Below, piece by piece: positions 1-6,227 of a stretch of 8,798 bases of DNA (positions are counted from its first letter, which is position 1; each line of letters opens with the position of its first letter). A model generated the notes under the pieces. It was given only the letters and a program-made list of their open reading frames with translations. It ran no database searches and had not been told where the DNA came from. The position numbers and the translations under genes are program-made. Origin of the DNA: Deltaproteobacteria bacterium. Its GTDB lineage: Bacteria > Desulfobacterota > Deferrimicrobia > Deferrimicrobiales > Deferrimicrobiaceae. The stretch spans positions 1 to 8,798 of the forward strand of contig JAJZRM010000096.1 of NCBI GenBank assembly GCA_021802685.1, in the 5' to 3' direction.

Positions 1-140
1 CTGACCCTCCACACGAGAGGTATTGGGACGGCACGATCTATGGGGTTGGATACCTCACGCGGTCACAGGAAGGTGCCGGATTCCGACACTCGTGGGGCAA
101 GACTGAACGCCGGGCTACACATCGGGGTGATGCATTCTGC

Positions 141-147
141 GGAGGTG
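141..147 (+). promoter_or_regulatory. Shine-Dalgarno site of the zinc-ribbon gene
   Basis: GGAGGTG matches the 16S rRNA anti-SD closely and ends 9 bases before the ATG at 157. It is the main reason to treat this short reading frame as real. Confidence 0.6.
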
Positions 148-156
148 TAAGCACCT

Positions 157-366
157 ATGTGGTGTCCGAAGTGCTGCAATAAGATGATCGTCGTGGACAA
201 CGGGGGAGGTGATCCTTGCTGGACGTGTCCTGCATGCCGCTGTGTGATGGCGTACGACCGCGGGGATGAGGACCCGTTGTATGACGGTAGGGACGATTGG
301 CCTGAAGGAGCAGGAAGCGGCGGCGCACAGGTCCGGACAGATATGGGGAAGGCGGCAATCGCCTGA
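157..366 (+). CDS. Small zinc-ribbon-like protein (69 aa)
   Basis: This encodes a 69-residue protein whose first 30 residues carry two CxxC knuckles, CPKC at residues 3-6 and CPAC at 24-27, with extra Cys at 7, 21 and 29. That spacing is typical of a treble-clef or zinc-ribbon fold binding one Zn(II). The rest is acidic and Gly-rich (GDEDPLYDGRDDWPE around 36-50) with no recognisable domain. The ATG is chosen because a strong GGAGGTG site at 141-147 lies 9 bases upstream. It is the only supported plus-strand gene and converges on the secreted-protein gene to its right. The zinc ribbon is seen directly. The function is unknown; such mini-proteins often bind nucleic acid or protein partners, but nothing here shows which. 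Confidence 0.6.
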   Translation: MWCPKCCNKMIVVDNGGGDPCWTCPACRCVMAYDRGDEDPLYDGRDDWPEGAGSGGAQVRTDMGKAAIA

Positions 367-390
367 CTGCCGAGCGGGAAGTCGCGTAAG

Positions 391-427
391 AGCGGGATCT
401 ACTCCGACATATGGAGGGCATCCCGCT
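391..427. terminator. Hairpin at the convergent gene junction, possible bidirectional terminator
   Basis: AGCGGGAT (391-398) pairs perfectly with ATCCCGCT (420-427). Inside it CTCC (402-405) pairs with GGAG (413-416), leaving a small apical loop. The structure begins 24 bases after the plus-strand stop at 366 and straddles the minus-strand stop at 399-401, which is where a shared terminator would sit. There is no T-run on either side, so it is not a classical intrinsic terminator. It could equally be a 3'-end stabilising stem. Confidence 0.35.
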
Positions 428-647
428 GAGTCACCCCCGATGCAGACGCGAGTGTGAGCAGATCGGTCAGCGGAATCGGCTTGGGGTGCTTAAGATCGGT
501 GCCCCCCGGAACGTTCGTCTTATTCGACCAACGCGCTTTTCCCGGTCCTTCGCATTCGGTCAACGCCGGGTGCGCGCTGATCAGCAACATGGCCGATATG
601 GCAGCCAAGACAAGCATCAGCGCCAACATCCTCGATCGCCCGTTCAT
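399..647 (-). CDS. Small secreted hypothetical protein with Sec signal peptide (82 aa)
   Basis: The 82-residue product starts with a textbook export signal: a basic N-terminus (MNGRSR), a hydrophobic core at about residues 7-24 (MLALMLVLAAISAMLLIS), and a likely cleavage region near Ala25-Ala28 (SAHPA). The mature part would be about 54 residues, polar, with one Cys (32) and a Pro/Lys-rich stretch (KHPKPIP, 53-59). The Cys is preceded by Glu, so it does not make a good lipobox. The start is fixed by a GAGGAGG site four bases upstream of the ATG. I do not recognise the family. The gene lies 86 bases downstream of the glycosylase on the same strand and is more likely flanking sequence than part of the defence operon. 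The mature part is short, so a truncated longer protein cannot be excluded. Confidence 0.6.
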   Translation of the reverse strand: MNGRSRMLALMLVLAAISAMLLISAHPALTECEGPGKARWSNKTNVPGGTDLKHPKPIPLTDLLTLASASGVTQRDALHMSE

Positions 648-651
648 GGTC

Positions 652-658
652 CCTCCTC
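652..658 (-). promoter_or_regulatory. Shine-Dalgarno site of the secreted-protein gene
   Basis: On the minus strand this reads GAGGAGG, followed by GACC and the ATG at 647. The match is strong and the spacing slightly tight. It supports the chosen start and the reality of the short gene. Confidence 0.6.
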
Positions 659-733
659 GGCGGTAATTCTTGTCAGGGGTTGTTCGAGCTTACCTGTCCC
701 GAATGTTCTCTGGACGAAGTTCGGTGCCTGTCG

Positions 734-1240
734 TCACCTGCACCTTTTCAGAAACTTCCCAAGTTCGATCCAATAAGCCTCATTCCAATAGCGCCGCGCA
801 GCACCGGAAGTCGACGGAAGCACGAAGATCGCCGTTTCTCCAATCGCCTTCGTCTGGAGCCCGTATTCCACCACGCTTCGGCCAAAGAAAATCTTCGCCG
901 CCGCTTTGCCGTTGAAGGCAACAACTCTCGGCTTGTACCGTTCGATCTTTTTCCGAAATGCTTTCACGTCGAAGTCGTCCCGGCCGATTTGGCTGTCGAC
1001 TCCGGAACAATGCTTTGCCAGATCGGTCAAACCGATTCCGTATTCCGGCAAATCTTTGAATTGCTGCGGTTGCATTCTGCGGGGAGTCAAACCCGCCCAA
1101 TGGATGACGTCCCAAAATTTATTCCCGCGACCGGCATAGTAGGCCCCCAACTTCGCGGACCTGTTACCGACGGCGGTCCCGCAGAAGACGACTTTCAACT
1201 TCTCGAAGATCCTGTCGTCCAAGATCATGTTCACACCCAT
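734..1240 (-). CDS. Mug/TDG-like uracil (mismatch) DNA glycosylase, divergent active site
   Basis: This 168-residue protein resembles the mismatch-specific (G:U/G:T) DNA glycosylases of the uracil-DNA glycosylase superfamily, which flip a damaged or deaminated base out of DNA and cut its glycosidic bond. Visible marks are a first active-site loop CGTAVG (20-25), AYYAGRGNKFW (33-43) matching the A-x-PGNRFW signature, GIGLTDL (68-74), AFNGKAA (108-114), and LPSTSGAARR (141-150) in place of the Mug NPSGL motif. The Asn of the Mug GINPG loop, which positions the attacking water, aligns with Ala23 here. The protein may therefore use another residue or a different substrate. Length is normal for the family. 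The start could also be the second ATG at 1228 (Met5). It lies 41 bases downstream of the Argonaute gene on the same strand, so it may be cotranscribed. Family membership is fairly sure; substrate is not. Confidence 0.8.
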   Translation of the reverse strand: MGVNMILDDRIFEKLKVVFCGTAVGNRSAKLGAYYAGRGNKFWDVIHWAGLTPRRMQPQQFKDLPEYGIGLTDLAKHCSGVDSQIGRDDFDVKAFRKKIERYKPRVVAFNGKAAAKIFFGRSVVEYGLQTKAIGETAIFVLPSTSGAARRYWNEAYWIELGKFLKRCR

Positions 1241-1261
1241 GAGTATGGGTCACGCCCCATA
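1235..1261 (-). promoter_or_regulatory. Three-arm alternative hairpin over the glycosylase start
   Basis: Read on the minus strand, arm 1 TATGGG (1261-1256) can pair with arm 2 CCCATA (1249-1244). Arm 2, as ACCCAT (1250-1245), can instead pair with arm 3 ATGGGT (1240-1235), which contains the start codon. Both stems are perfect over 6 bp and mutually exclusive. This could modulate initiation, act as a small operator, or be chance. No strong SD is seen before the ATG at 1240. Confidence 0.3.
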
Positions 1262-1281
1262 GTCTATCCTGCCGCGAAGAT

Positions 1282-2817
1282 CTACATATAGAACCTATAC
1301 TCTGGCCGAGGTTGAACGTCTGGCGGAAGATCCGCCAAGATCTGCGCGACCTTCTGGGAAAAGGCGAGTGTAATGGGATAGCTGCAAGAAAAATCGGCGG
1401 TGTTCCAGTTCAATTTCGTGAGGGACAGGACGTCTTGCAGGACCACGTTCCACGGGCTGTCCCCGTGGTGTTCGAGGACCTCCAGTGGCTGAGGAACCCT
1501 TGGTCCCGGATAGGTTCGAAGGAACGGGATGTAGCCGTCCGTGTAGAGGAGCAGGTTCGAGTCGCTGAACTTGATGTACGTGCCCCGAAGCGGCGGATAT
1601 TCTCCGGTCCGGTAGAACTGGATCCCCCTCCCGCTCAGGGCAACGAGATCCTTCCGTGGAACGTACTTGCAGGCGTCCGAGAACCCCCGTAATTCCTCAT
1701 CGGAAAATTTCGATGTTTTGTGGACGACGACCCTCATCGGCATGCTCGAACGATTCTGGCGTAGATATAAGGTGATGACGTTCTGCAGGAGCGCCGTCGC
1801 CGATTTCTGGTCGAGGTGCGGGGACTTCCCCTGCGTTGATTCGTCCCACTCGAAAGGATTCCCCCGCAAGACGTAGCCGTCGCCGGCGGACGTGAACGCC
1901 TGCGCCATGCTCGTCCTCATCCGGGGATTTCCCTGCGCCGTTTCCCGGAAAAAGGAGATGCCGACGTAGCACACCCCGGGCTCGACCTGTGCAAGCCGCC
2001 AAGGCAAACCGCCTGCCTTGTGGTAGAGAGCAACCGTGAAATTCCAGGCCCGCGTGGAGATGTCCTGCACCTTGCGCCCCCGCTGTGCCGGGGCGCTTCC
2101 GCTCGTCTGCAACGTCCCGGGCCACACAAGTTGCGTCGGGATGCCGAACTGCATCGCCTCAGCCTTCAGACCCCGGCGCAGGTTGTAGTAACCCCATTCC
2201 TCGCCTTCCACGCCCAGAAGCGGGTCCAACTCGGGAAAGAGGAAGAACTGGCCGGCCCTGGATGCCTGGTCCGCGCGGCGCTTAATGTGCCGCTCTTCCT
2301 TGCTGATCCTGACCCGCTTGACCTCCCGTGCCGCCGTTACCCGGACAGTGCAATAGTCGATGACATCCTGGGGGATGCAGCAGAGGACGACGTTCGGACG
2401 GGGATCGCGCTGAGCGAGCACGTCGATGCACCTCGCATACAGCCTGACGACCTTCTTGACCCTTTCCGAGAAATTTACGGCGGACAGCGCCTTGTCCAGA
2501 TCCTCCTGCCGTATGCTCTCGTGCCATGTGTCTGCCGTCATGAGTTCGCATTGGAAGGGAAGGTTGGCGTGGAACCCCGGGAAGTGCGGATACAAGAAGG
2601 GCTGAGATCCGTCGTTGGTGACGATTCCCTTGCACGCGTCCAGCCATTGGACGGCGTTGGAGATCATGGGGGCGGGCCCCACGATCCCCACGACGATACT
2701 GCTCAGGGACGGTTTGGTCTGACCCTGCAATGTATAGGGACCGTACAATGCAAGTCCGACCTTGGGATCCACGTGCTCGTGCCGGCCGCCGAACGCAAGA
2801 ACGGGCTCGGCGATCAC
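1282..2817 (-). CDS. Short prokaryotic Argonaute (MID-PIWI), SPARTA guide-binding subunit
   Basis: This is a 511-residue short pAgo with no PAZ domain. The N-terminal part has the family opening EPVLAFGGRH...DPKVGLALYGP (4-27). The MID region (about 140-275) carries GLKAEAM and IPTQL (216-230), consistent with the 5'-phosphate pocket, and ALYHKAGGLPW (263-273). PIWI (about 276-511) begins GVCYVGISF (281-289), where Ser288 replaces the first catalytic Asp. It later has YTDGYIPF (425-432), LTKLNWN (466-472) and the C-terminus EYRFYM. It is therefore predicted not to cut. In SPARTA systems this subunit loads a guide RNA, binds matching ssDNA, and triggers NAD(P)+ hydrolysis by the partner TIR-APAZ. 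The start is uncertain. GTG at 2817 gives a normal family length and lies 50 bases after the TIR-APAZ stop. In-frame TTG codons at 2886 and 2958 would overlap the upstream gene; AGGAGGTG precedes the 2886 TTG but at long spacing. Confidence 0.9.
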   Translation of the reverse strand: MIAEPVLAFGGRHEHVDPKVGLALYGPYTLQGQTKPSLSSIVVGIVGPAPMISNAVQWLDACKGIVTNDGSQPFLYPHFPGFHANLPFQCELMTADTWHESIRQEDLDKALSAVNFSERVKKVVRLYARCIDVLAQRDPRPNVVLCCIPQDVIDYCTVRVTAAREVKRVRISKEERHIKRRADQASRAGQFFLFPELDPLLGVEGEEWGYYNLRRGLKAEAMQFGIPTQLVWPGTLQTSGSAPAQRGRKVQDISTRAWNFTVALYHKAGGLPWRLAQVEPGVCYVGISFFRETAQGNPRMRTSMAQAFTSAGDGYVLRGNPFEWDESTQGKSPHLDQKSATALLQNVITLYLRQNRSSMPMRVVVHKTSKFSDEELRGFSDACKYVPRKDLVALSGRGIQFYRTGEYPPLRGTYIKFSDSNLLLYTDGYIPFLRTYPGPRVPQPLEVLEHHGDSPWNVVLQDVLSLTKLNWNTADFSCSYPITLAFSQKVAQILADLPPDVQPRPEYRFYM

Positions 2818-2866
2818 CCCGGACTCGAAGTCGGGACTGCGGAAGTGAGGCCGCGCTCTTGGTTCT

Positions 2867-4513
2867 TCAGTCCTTTTCTTTATCAAGGGGGAACGGCACC
2901 TCCTCGGATTCGACTTCCGGACTCTCCGATGCCTCCTCTCCCTCAGGGAGTTCAGCAAGCGCCGATATGTCCGCCGTCTCGATTTCCGTCTCCTGGCTCA
3001 AGGAGGCTTCCGCCACCACGTCCGCCTCCCTCTCTTCCTCTTCCGCGATGAGCGTTGCCTCCTGGTCGAGTTGCTCCAGCAGATCCTTCTGGTCGTAGGA
3101 GATCCCGTACGCCTCCTGGATGAAGGCCGGTTGCTTGAAGACCTCCATCCATTGGTCGCCGGCCTTGATAGAGAAGGTCGGGCCCCCGGGGCCCTTGGAC
3201 AAGATGCTCGTCCAAAACCGGACGTGGTAAAGGACATGCATGTTTCTCTCGGGCCCGGTCCACTTGATGATCCACCGGCCCACGTCCGGCCCCCCTTTAA
3301 CAGTGTGGCCGTCCTCGGTGATGACCCAGGTGGGTTTGATGTGGATGTAATACTTGTTCGCCAGGAACAACATCTTCAGATACGCCCCGAGGTGCCGCCA
3401 GAAATAGACTTTTCCGTCCTTCTCGACGGCCTTCGCCACCGTCCTAGACGCTCTCCTCGTCTTGGGGATCCAATTTATGACGTTCGGGCCGTTCTCCTTG
3501 GGCGGGAAGAAGTACCGATGAAACTTCGTCTGATCGGTAACAAGCCCCACCCGGTGGACATGACGTGAGATCGCCATGTTGAGGAGGGATACCACCAGCT
3601 TGCGCTCATCCTCCTCGCGCATCAGGTCCAAGGTATTGAACATCCTGATGCCCTTTGCGTCGATCACGGGAGATAGCAGGCAATCGGGGGATTCCGGGTC
3701 ATGGAACGTTACTACCTGGTCTTCATAGATCCTGAAAGCCGGGGTGCGCACCTTCTCAGTTCCCGCCTTCACCTGTTCGGCCCGGATGATCTCCTTGAGC
3801 TTCTCCTTGGTGGGCAAGGATTCCCGCCCGTCGGCTCTCCCTCTGCGAAGTTCTTTCCTGATAGGCGCCGAATAAACACACTGCGGGAGCTGCGAAATCG
3901 GCAAGAGGTTGCAGTAGAGCCTTTCGGTCACGACATCGGGCACCGCGTCCGGGACCGCCCGCTCCGCGACGATGGTTGCCCGCGTTATTCGTCCCGAGGG
4001 CGTAATCAACTGCCCGCGGTATGCGGTCGGCCTTGGAAGGGGTTCTTCGCGGAGAACCATGAGCAGTTCCTTCACCCCCTGCCGGTATCTTTTGCCCCGG
4101 AGGTCGATGGGCATGAGATGGTGAAGCAGCATCGGGATGTAAGGACAGTCCGCGGCGAGAACGGGGATGATGCGTCCGCGCCTGTTGGCCGGATCATCGG
4201 CGATGGCTGCCTGCCATTCGGCTTCGGTCCATCCGCTCTCGCTACGGAAGTAATCCGGGGTAAGCACGAGGCCGATGAAGCGGCTCTTCTCCAGTCCGTC
4301 GTTGACCATAGCCGCGATGCTTTGCCCCGGACGTATTTCCGCTTCGTCGAGCCAGGTCGTCAGTTTGCGGCCCTGGAAGGTTTCCGATTCGACATCGCCG
4401 GCCAATCGCCGGACGAATTCCTTGTCGGTGGATCGGTGTGAGAGGAATATGTCCCGCGCGCCACGGTTTTCCTGGGGAGAACGCCGGCGAGTATGATTAC
4501 CCCGGGAAGCCAT
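2867..4513 (-). CDS. TIR-APAZ protein, NAD(P)ase effector subunit of SPARTA
   Basis: This 548-residue protein partners the short Argonaute encoded immediately downstream. Residues 20-155 are a TIR domain: DIFLSHRSTDKEF (21-33), WLDEAEIRPG (54-63), and SGWTEAEWQ (93-101) with Glu99 as the likely catalytic residue four positions after Trp95. From about 185 to 475 it matches the APAZ layout of short-pAgo partners, which replaces the missing Argonaute N/PAZ lobes, for example HRVGLVTDQTKFHRYFFPP and KPTWVITEDG. Residues 480-548 form an acidic tail, 26 Asp/Glu against 3 Lys/Arg by hand count. In studied SPARTA complexes target recognition drives TIR oligomerisation and NAD(P)+ loss. ATG at 4513 is chosen over GTG at 4534 because AAAGGA lies 5 bases upstream and the preceding stop (4515-4517) is one base before the ATG, suggesting translational coupling with the membrane-protein gene. 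Confidence 0.92.
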   Translation of the reverse strand: MASRGNHTRRRSPQENRGARDIFLSHRSTDKEFVRRLAGDVESETFQGRKLTTWLDEAEIRPGQSIAAMVNDGLEKSRFIGLVLTPDYFRSESGWTEAEWQAAIADDPANRRGRIIPVLAADCPYIPMLLHHLMPIDLRGKRYRQGVKELLMVLREEPLPRPTAYRGQLITPSGRITRATIVAERAVPDAVPDVVTERLYCNLLPISQLPQCVYSAPIRKELRRGRADGRESLPTKEKLKEIIRAEQVKAGTEKVRTPAFRIYEDQVVTFHDPESPDCLLSPVIDAKGIRMFNTLDLMREEDERKLVVSLLNMAISRHVHRVGLVTDQTKFHRYFFPPKENGPNVINWIPKTRRASRTVAKAVEKDGKVYFWRHLGAYLKMLFLANKYYIHIKPTWVITEDGHTVKGGPDVGRWIIKWTGPERNMHVLYHVRFWTSILSKGPGGPTFSIKAGDQWMEVFKQPAFIQEAYGISYDQKDLLEQLDQEATLIAEEEEREADVVAEASLSQETEIETADISALAELPEGEEASESPEVESEEVPFPLDKEKD

Positions 4514-4514
4514 T

Positions 4515-5168
4515 TCAGTCCTTTCGTTCCTCACCTTGGGCGACGCGTTTGACGAACATCGTGTATTCCACCAGATCCTTGCTCACGCTCTTCAGATCGG
4601 CGACGAGTTCTCCGTATTCGGGATATTCTCTCTGTATCTCCTGGGGAGTCTTGGCCCTGTTCTCATCCCTCGTGCTCGCCTCGTCGTACCATCGCCGGAA
4701 CTTCGCTTGCCACCGCGTCAGATGGGGCCTCAATCCCAGGGTGAGCGCGTCGATGAGAAGCCGCACGAGGTTCCGGGTGTTGGTGCTCTCCCTGACCTTT
4801 TCCGCTGGAATTTGCTTGGCCAGGTTCCTCATTTCGCGGAACAGCTCGTACCAAGAGTTGTAGACCTCGACGATAACGTCGTGCTCCTCTTCGAATGGCA
4901 ACCCCGCCTTCCTGGTCGCCAATTCGACCCACGCCTTGTGCGCGACCTGGATGTCATCGTAGCTGGGCTTGAGCTTGACCTTTCCCAGACCGCCCAAAGA
5001 AATTTCTGCCTCGACGGCACTCCACGACGACTTTTCCTTTCTTAGGAAACGCCGATACAGCAGGTAGAGGATGAAGACAAGAGCGACGATCCCGATGACG
5101 ATGGGCCCGACCTCCACGACAAGGCGACGCACGTAGGAGATGTTCAGGATCAGGACGTTGTTGTCCAT
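4515..5168 (-). CDS. Single-pass membrane protein of unknown family, coupled to TIR and SPARTA genes
   Basis: The 217-residue product has a short polar N-terminus and one strong transmembrane helix at about residues 17-38 (VVEVGPIVIGIVALVFILYLLY). A basic stop-transfer stretch RRFLRKEK (39-46) follows, so the large C-terminal part should be cytoplasmic. That part reads as a soluble, mostly helical domain with aromatic-rich segments: LGGLGKVKLKPSYDD (58-72), AHKAWVELATRKAGLPF (76-92), EVYNSWYELF (101-110) and GLRPHLTRWQAKFRRWYD (145-162). I see no nuclease, NADase, SLOG or macro-domain signature. The ATG at 5168 shares its A with the TGA of the upstream TIR gene (TGATG), and the stop is one base from the TIR-APAZ ATG. 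It is therefore wedged between a ThsB-like TIR and SPARTA in one translation-coupled set. Possible roles are a membrane anchor or a membrane effector; neither is shown. GTG at 5171 is an alternative start. Confidence 0.8.
   Translation of the reverse strand: MDNNVLILNISYVRRLVVEVGPIVIGIVALVFILYLLYRRFLRKEKSSWSAVEAEISLGGLGKVKLKPSYDDIQVAHKAWVELATRKAGLPFEEEHDVIVEVYNSWYELFREMRNLAKQIPAEKVRESTNTRNLVRLLIDALTLGLRPHLTRWQAKFRRWYDEASTRDENRAKTPQEIQREYPEYGELVADLKSVSKDLVEYTMFVKRVAQGEERKD
4519..4524 (-). promoter_or_regulatory. Shine-Dalgarno site that decides the TIR-APAZ start
   Basis: AAAGGA on the minus strand lies inside the last codons of the membrane-protein gene and five bases before the ATG at 4513. 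It favours that start over the GTG at 4534 and indicates coupled translation of the two genes. Confidence 0.5.
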
Positions 5169-5698
5169 CACGGGAGGTTTCGTTCCATTTTCGGCCGTTC
5201 GTTATTTATCAGCGACTTGTTCTGGCTCTTCGAGATCGCGGCTTCCATCTCACGTGTGAAGGTGGGGGGGTCTTCTTGCCACAGCACCCAATGGGCGTAG
5301 CCGCTCGAAATGTTATCGTGCAATCTGTCCGGCACGATGATCAGGCCGTCCCTCTTGAAATGCCTCGGCAGGGCGATTCCGAGCAGGGCGTGTTCATGAT
5401 GGAGGGTCGAATAGATCTCCCAGTCGACGTACTTCCTTTTCCACGTTTCGGTCCCGCAGAGAACGATCGTGATGGAAGACCCCACGATGAAATCTTCCCG
5501 GATCCGCCTGTTCACATATTCGGGGTCGTCGCTCCTGATCCGGTTGTCGAGCGATTTGTCGTAGAAGATCTCGTTATTCTCGCCGAATTTCCCCGAAAAA
5601 TATTCGAACCAATCCTGGTCGTTCTTGTGGTGGTAGCTTATGAATACCTTCCTTTTGGGAATCTTCATGCTCTGCAGATAATGCCCCAAAAGGCTCAT
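5168..5698 (-). CDS. ThsB-like TIR domain protein (176 aa)
   Basis: This single-domain protein resembles the Thoeris ThsB / former DUF1863 branch of TIR proteins, which turn NAD+ into signalling nucleotides that activate a partner effector. Visible features are KVFISYHHKND (17-27) as the first beta strand and BB-proximal loop, YDKSLDNRI (46-54), EYVNRRIREDFIVGSSITIVLCG (60-82), and RKYVDWEIYS (88-97) with Glu94 as the candidate catalytic Glu. LLGIALP (105-111) is typical of this subfamily. The tail after about 145 is Lys/Asn-rich. It starts 19 bases after the upstream TIR stop, with GGCGGAAG ahead of the ATG at 5698; Met11 at 5668 is a less favoured alternative. Its stop overlaps the membrane-protein ATG. 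The TIR fold is clear. ThsB-type signalling is inferred from similarity only. Confidence 0.85.
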   Translation of the reverse strand: MSLLGHYLQSMKIPKRKVFISYHHKNDQDWFEYFSGKFGENNEIFYDKSLDNRIRSDDPEYVNRRIREDFIVGSSITIVLCGTETWKRKYVDWEIYSTLHHEHALLGIALPRHFKRDGLIIVPDRLHDNISSGYAHWVLWQEDPPTFTREMEAAISKSQNKSLINNERPKMERNLP

Positions 5699-5717
5699 GT
5701 AACTTCCGCCTTGGTCC

Positions 5718-6227
5718 TCACCGCTGCCCCAGATAACTCCTCAGGTTGATGTAGAAGTCCTTGGTGTATGATCGCCGCTGCCCGGTGCTGTCCGAAAATT
5801 GAGCCGTCGTCGACATCATGTTTAACACCCGAATGTAGCTGTCCAAGTCGGACGCGGTCTGCAGGTACGGCCACTTCTTCAGGTAGTCGGGAATGTCGAA
5901 ATTCGGGCGGTAGGAACTGGGGGAACTTCGGTAATTGTCGCCTTGATCGGCGAAGGTGGACAGCGGGTATTCCCGTTCTGTTGCGATCCCGATCTCGAAC
6001 GGAACCCACCACGACGACTTCGTCTTGTCGGAAATGACGGCCATCAGGTGGGTGCACTGCTGAAGCTGGCGTCGGAAATATTCTCCCAGTTCCTCCCCCT
6101 TGGCAGCATTGACAAGGGGGTCGAGCTTGTCGATGTAGGCATCAACACCTCTGCCCTTAAGGGTCGTGTAGATCCACACCGCGATTCGTTCATCCTCAGA
6201 CTTATGCGAAATGAACACCTTCGTCAT
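5718..6227 (-). CDS. TIR domain protein (169 aa)
   Basis: The N-terminal 90 residues form a TIR domain: KVFISHKSEDERIA (3-16), the strand and loop GVDAYIDKLDPL (27-38), LGEYFRRQLQQCTHLMAVIS (47-66), and SSWWVPFEIGIA (71-82) with Glu78 at the position of the catalytic Glu (Trp74 plus four). Residues about 85-169 are not typical TIR. They contain a Ser/Tyr-rich stretch (DNYRSSPSSYRP) and end in a helical segment, FYINLRSYLGQR. This family layout suggests a cytosolic TIR that either hydrolyses NAD+ or makes a signal from it; the sequence does not say which. ATG at 6227 is preceded by GGGGTGA at short spacing. The ATG overlaps the final TGA of the broken small frame upstream. No transmembrane or sensor domain is visible. 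Confidence 0.82.
   Translation of the reverse strand: MTKVFISHKSEDERIAVWIYTTLKGRGVDAYIDKLDPLVNAAKGEELGEYFRRQLQQCTHLMAVISDKTKSSWWVPFEIGIATEREYPLSTFADQGDNYRSSPSSYRPNFDIPDYLKKWPYLQTASDLDSYIRVLNMMSTTAQFSDSTGQRRSYTKDFYINLRSYLGQR

Noticed and set aside
3..182. Plus-strand frames open from the left edge (frame 3 to TAA at 180-182, frame 1 to TAA at 148-150)
   Set aside because: Both are short, truncated and compete with each other, and one overlaps the zinc-ribbon gene start. No family marks allow a choice, so no gene is called in 1-156.
1282..2817. Argonaute as a DNA-guided nuclease
   Set aside because: The first catalytic Asp is replaced by Ser and the protein is the short, TIR-APAZ-linked type, which acts by signalling to the TIR rather than by cleavage.
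2020..3051. A long plus-strand open frame (343 codons) opposite the Argonaute gene
   Set aside because: It is antisense to well-supported pAgo and TIR-APAZ coding sequence, has a Pro/Arg/Leu-rich shadow composition and no recognisable domain.
3701..4441. Plus-strand open frame of 246 codons opposite the TIR-APAZ gene
   Set aside because: It mirrors the TIR and early APAZ coding region; composition and lack of motifs mark it as a GC-driven shadow.
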